In this document: one piece after another, positions 62,006-64,000 of the stretch
Layout of the letters: each line of letters starts with the position of its first letter
How positions within the stretch are numbered: position 1 is the first letter of the stretch
DNA from: JBBSBL01 sp963735885
GTDB lineage: Bacteria > Actinomycetota > Thermoleophilia > Solirubrobacterales > Solirubrobacteraceae
Assembly (NCBI GenBank): GCA_963735885.1
Contig: CAVTMP010000005.1
Coordinates: 62,001 to 126,000, forward strand
Direction: 5' to 3'
DNA: 64,000 nucleotides
Position numbers and translations under genes: made by a program
The notes under the pieces: generated by a model
Databases searched by the model: none
Seen by the model: only the letters and a program-made list of their open reading frames with translations
What the model was told of the DNA's origin: nothing

Positions 62006-62422
62006 GTGGCCGAGGGCGCAGCACCCGAGATCACCCCGGAGCTCGCGGCCCGCGCGCTCGCCGGCTCGTTCCCCGGCGATCTCGGGATCGAGTTCGTGTC
62101 GATCGCCGAGGACGAGGTGCGGGCGCGAATGGTCGTCGACCGTCGCCATCTCCATCCCGGCGGCTACGTCCACGGCGGCGCGTGGGTCGCCTTCGCCGAC
62201 ACGGTCGCGGCGTGGGGCACGATGCGCCGGCTCGGGGCTGGGAGCGACTTCACCACCGTCGAGCTGAAGACGAACGTGTTCGCGGCCGCGCGCGAGGGCG
62301 ATGAGCTGATCGGCGTCGGCGCGCCCCTGCACGTGGGCCGGCGCACGCAGGTCTGGGAGGTGCGGGTCGAGCGCGACGGCCGCCTCGCGGCCTTCTTCGC
62401 CTGCACGCAGATGGTGCTGTGA
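62006..62422 (+). CDS. PaaI-family hot-dog acyl-CoA thioesterase
   Basis: 138 residues, one hot-dog fold: HPGGYVHGGAWVAFADTVAAW (HGG motif), TTVELKTNVFAAAREGDEL. Hydrolyses aromatic or medium acyl-CoA esters. Its stop overlaps the GTG of an acyl-CoA synthetase gene, so the ligase and thioesterase are made together. Confidence 0.87.
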   Translation: MAEGAAPEITPELAARALAGSFPGDLGIEFVSIAEDEVRARMVVDRRHLHPGGYVHGGAWVAFADTVAAWGTMRRLGAGSDFTTVELKTNVFAAAREGDELIGVGAPLHVGRRTQVWEVRVERDGRLAAFFACTQMVL

Positions 62423-63863
62423 ACTTCGCCCGCGACGTCGTCGACGCGGCGCCGGCCGGACCGGCTCGCGCTGGTCGAGCTGGCGCGCGACGGGTCGCGG
62501 CGCGAGTGGCGCTTCGGGGAGGTGGCGGACCGCGCGGCGCGGCTGGCGGGTACGCTCGCCGCGCGCGGGGTCGGCCGGGGCGACGTCGTGATGACGCTGA
62601 TCGGCAACCGGCCCGAGTGGGTGCTCGCGATGGTGGCCTGCTTCCGCCTCGGCGCCATGGTGCTGGCCGGCAACGAGCAGCTCCGCGCGAAGGACCTGCG
62701 GCTGCGGCTCGACGCGGCGCGGCCGGCGGCGGTCGTCGCCGACGAGCGCGACCGGGCGGAGCTCGAGGCGGCGCGTCCGGACTGCGAGGTGCTCCTGGTG
62801 CCCGACGAGGCGCTCTTCGCCGGCCGGCCGCGCCGGCTGCGGAGCTCGCGGCGGACGACGGCTGCCTCGTCACCTTCACGAGCGGCACGACCGGCGAGGC
62901 GCGCGGGGTGCTCCACGGCCAGCGCTACCTCGCCGGCCAGCGGCTCCAGGCCGAGCACTGGCTCGACGCGCGACCCGGCGACCTCGTCTGGTGCACGGCG
63001 GCGAGCGGCTGGTCGAAGTCGGCGCGCAACGTCTTCATCGCGCCGTGGCTCCGCGGGGCCGCGGCGCTGCTGCACGACGCGCGCTTCGACCCGGCGGAGC
63101 GGCTGGAGATCCTCGCGCGCGAGCGGGTGGACGTGCTCTGCATGGCGCCGACCGAGTACCGCGTGATCGCCAAGCGCGCCGAGCCGCGGCCCGTGCCGGG
63201 CCTGCGCAGCCTCGTCGCCGCGGGGGAGGCGCTGAACCCCGAGGTGCTGCGGGTCTTCGCGGAGGCGATGGGGCTCCAGATCCGCGACGGCTACGGCCAG
63301 ACCGAGACGGGCCAGACCACCGGGGTCCCGCCGGGCGGCGCGGTGCGGCCCGGCTCGATGGGCCCGGCGCTGCCGGGCGTGCGGCTGTGGGTGGAGGACG
63401 GCGAGCTGCGTCGCCGACCCGCGAACGTCCCGACGTTCTTCGTCTCGCTATCTCGGCGAGGGGTCGCCGGGGAGGCACGAGCCGTGGCGCACGGGCGACC
63501 GCGTGCGCCGCGGACGAGGATGGATACCTCTACTTCGAGGGCCGCGCCGACGACGTGATCATCACCGCCGGCTACCGGATCGGCCCCTTCGAGGTCGAGT
63601 CGGCGCTGGTCACGCACCCGGCCGTGGCGGAGGCCGCGGTGGTCGCCGCGCCGGACGAGGAGCGCGGCAGCGTGGTGCGCGCGGTCGTCGTGCTGCGCGA
63701 CGGCTGGGCGCCGAGCCCGGCGTTGGCGCGCGAGCTGCAGGACCACGTCAAGGCCGAGACCGCGCCCTACAAGTATCCGCGGATCGTCGACTTCGCCGCG
63801 GAGCTGCCGAAGACCGCGAGCGGGAAGGTGCGGCGGGCGACGCTGCGGGGCGAGGGGCCGTAG
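62419..63863 (+). CDS. AMP-forming acyl-CoA synthetase (three or more frame breaks)
   Basis: About 480 residues when joined. ANL-superfamily motifs: P-loop LVTFTSGTTGEARGVLH, GYGQTETGQTTG, DEDGYLYFEGRADDVIITAGYRIGPFEVE (hinge, split by a shift) and C-terminal catalytic lysine in LPKTASGKVRR. Resembles medium-chain or branched acyl-CoA ligases (MACS). Shifts lie near 62456, 62835 and 63440-63520. Overlaps the thioesterase gene by 4 bases. Confidence 0.83.
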
Positions 63864-64000
63864 GGGCTTCGGGCGGGGCTCCTGGCCTCGGGCCGGGGCT
63901 CATGGCCTCGGTGGGCGGCCGGGGTGGCGTGCCTGGCGTGGGGCGCGGGCGCGAGCGAACGGCGCAGGGAAGGCGGTGCGATCGGGTGCGGCGTCTCGTG
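63864..64000. other. Non-coding tail with imperfect 20-bp direct repeat
   Basis: CGGGGCTCCTGGCCTCGGG at 63874-63892 is nearly repeated from 63894. Nothing else recognised up to the window end. Confidence 0.35.

Noticed and set aside
1..64000. tRNA, rRNA, CRISPR, insertion sequences, prophage
   Set aside because: No cloverleaf with conserved T-loop, no regularly spaced repeats, no transposase, integrase or terminal inverted repeats of IS type were found by eye.

Overview
High-GC, gene-dense bacterial chromosome with strong G/C at codon third positions. The mix (F420/LLM oxidoreductase, GTP-type PEP carboxykinase, an exonuclease fused to a UvrC-like GIY-YIG domain, Streptomyces-type crotonyl-CoA carboxylase/reductase and ethylmalonyl-CoA mutase, FHA and PknB-type signalling, arginine-rich beta-helix exoproteins) points to an actinobacterium, most likely Thermoleophilia/Solirubrobacterales. 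That placement is inference. No rRNA, tRNA, CRISPR array, transposase or phage gene was seen, and no stretch over 300 bases lacks a gene.

Layout. 0-10.9 kb: end of an ABC binding protein, two small unknown genes, an FHA serine protease facing a Ser/Thr kinase, an mntR-mntH operon with a candidate operator, ygfZ, a nickel/cobalt permease and a DEDD exonuclease/GIY-YIG fusion. 11-17.3 kb: lipoprotein, large secreted hydrolase, MarR plus drug exporter, CorA. 17.4-24.5 kb: ethylmalonyl-CoA pathway core (ccr, a coupled unknown gene, ecm, meaB) with an inserted opposite-strand MBL-clpS-SMP30 operon. 24.5-27.7 kb: SHOCT proteins and a 3-methyladenine glycosylase. 27.9-31.8 kb: five-function zinc uptake operon in which a permease and its binding protein are one polypeptide, ending with a Fur/Zur regulator. 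31.9-41.8 kb: deacetylase, lysyl oxidase, GH78-like hydrolase, LLM oxidoreductase, moaA, redoxin lipoprotein, enoyl-CoA hydratase and an unknown CxxC protein. 41.8-44.9 kb: MarR and an ABC-2 exporter. 45-53.2 kb: PEP carboxykinase, beta-helix protein, MaoC hydratase, mcl, sucC-like, sucD-like and a small ferredoxin. 53.2-58.1 kb: second beta-helix protein, MutM-like glycosylase, M15-like secreted protein. 58.1-64 kb: agmatine catabolism (aguA, aguB), acyl-CoA dehydrogenase, thioesterase, acyl-CoA synthetase.

How it fits together. ccr, ecm/meaB, an acyl-CoA dehydrogenase, the MaoC hydratase and mcl together cover most of the ethylmalonyl-CoA pathway for acetyl-CoA assimilation; PEP carboxykinase would feed the resulting C4 acids to gluconeogenesis. 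The regulators are mostly local: MntR, Zur and two MarR proteins each sit beside their likely targets.

Two window-wide properties stand out. First, more than twenty genes have a TANNNT -10 box ending only 7-10 bases before the start codon and no ribosome binding site, so leaderless mRNAs look normal here. Second, many genes at 9-12, 18-27, 37.5, 57.9-60 and 62-63.5 kb are broken by single-base indels although codon use and motifs on both sides are intact; these are most likely sequence errors, and such genes are annotated here as single genes spanning the breaks.
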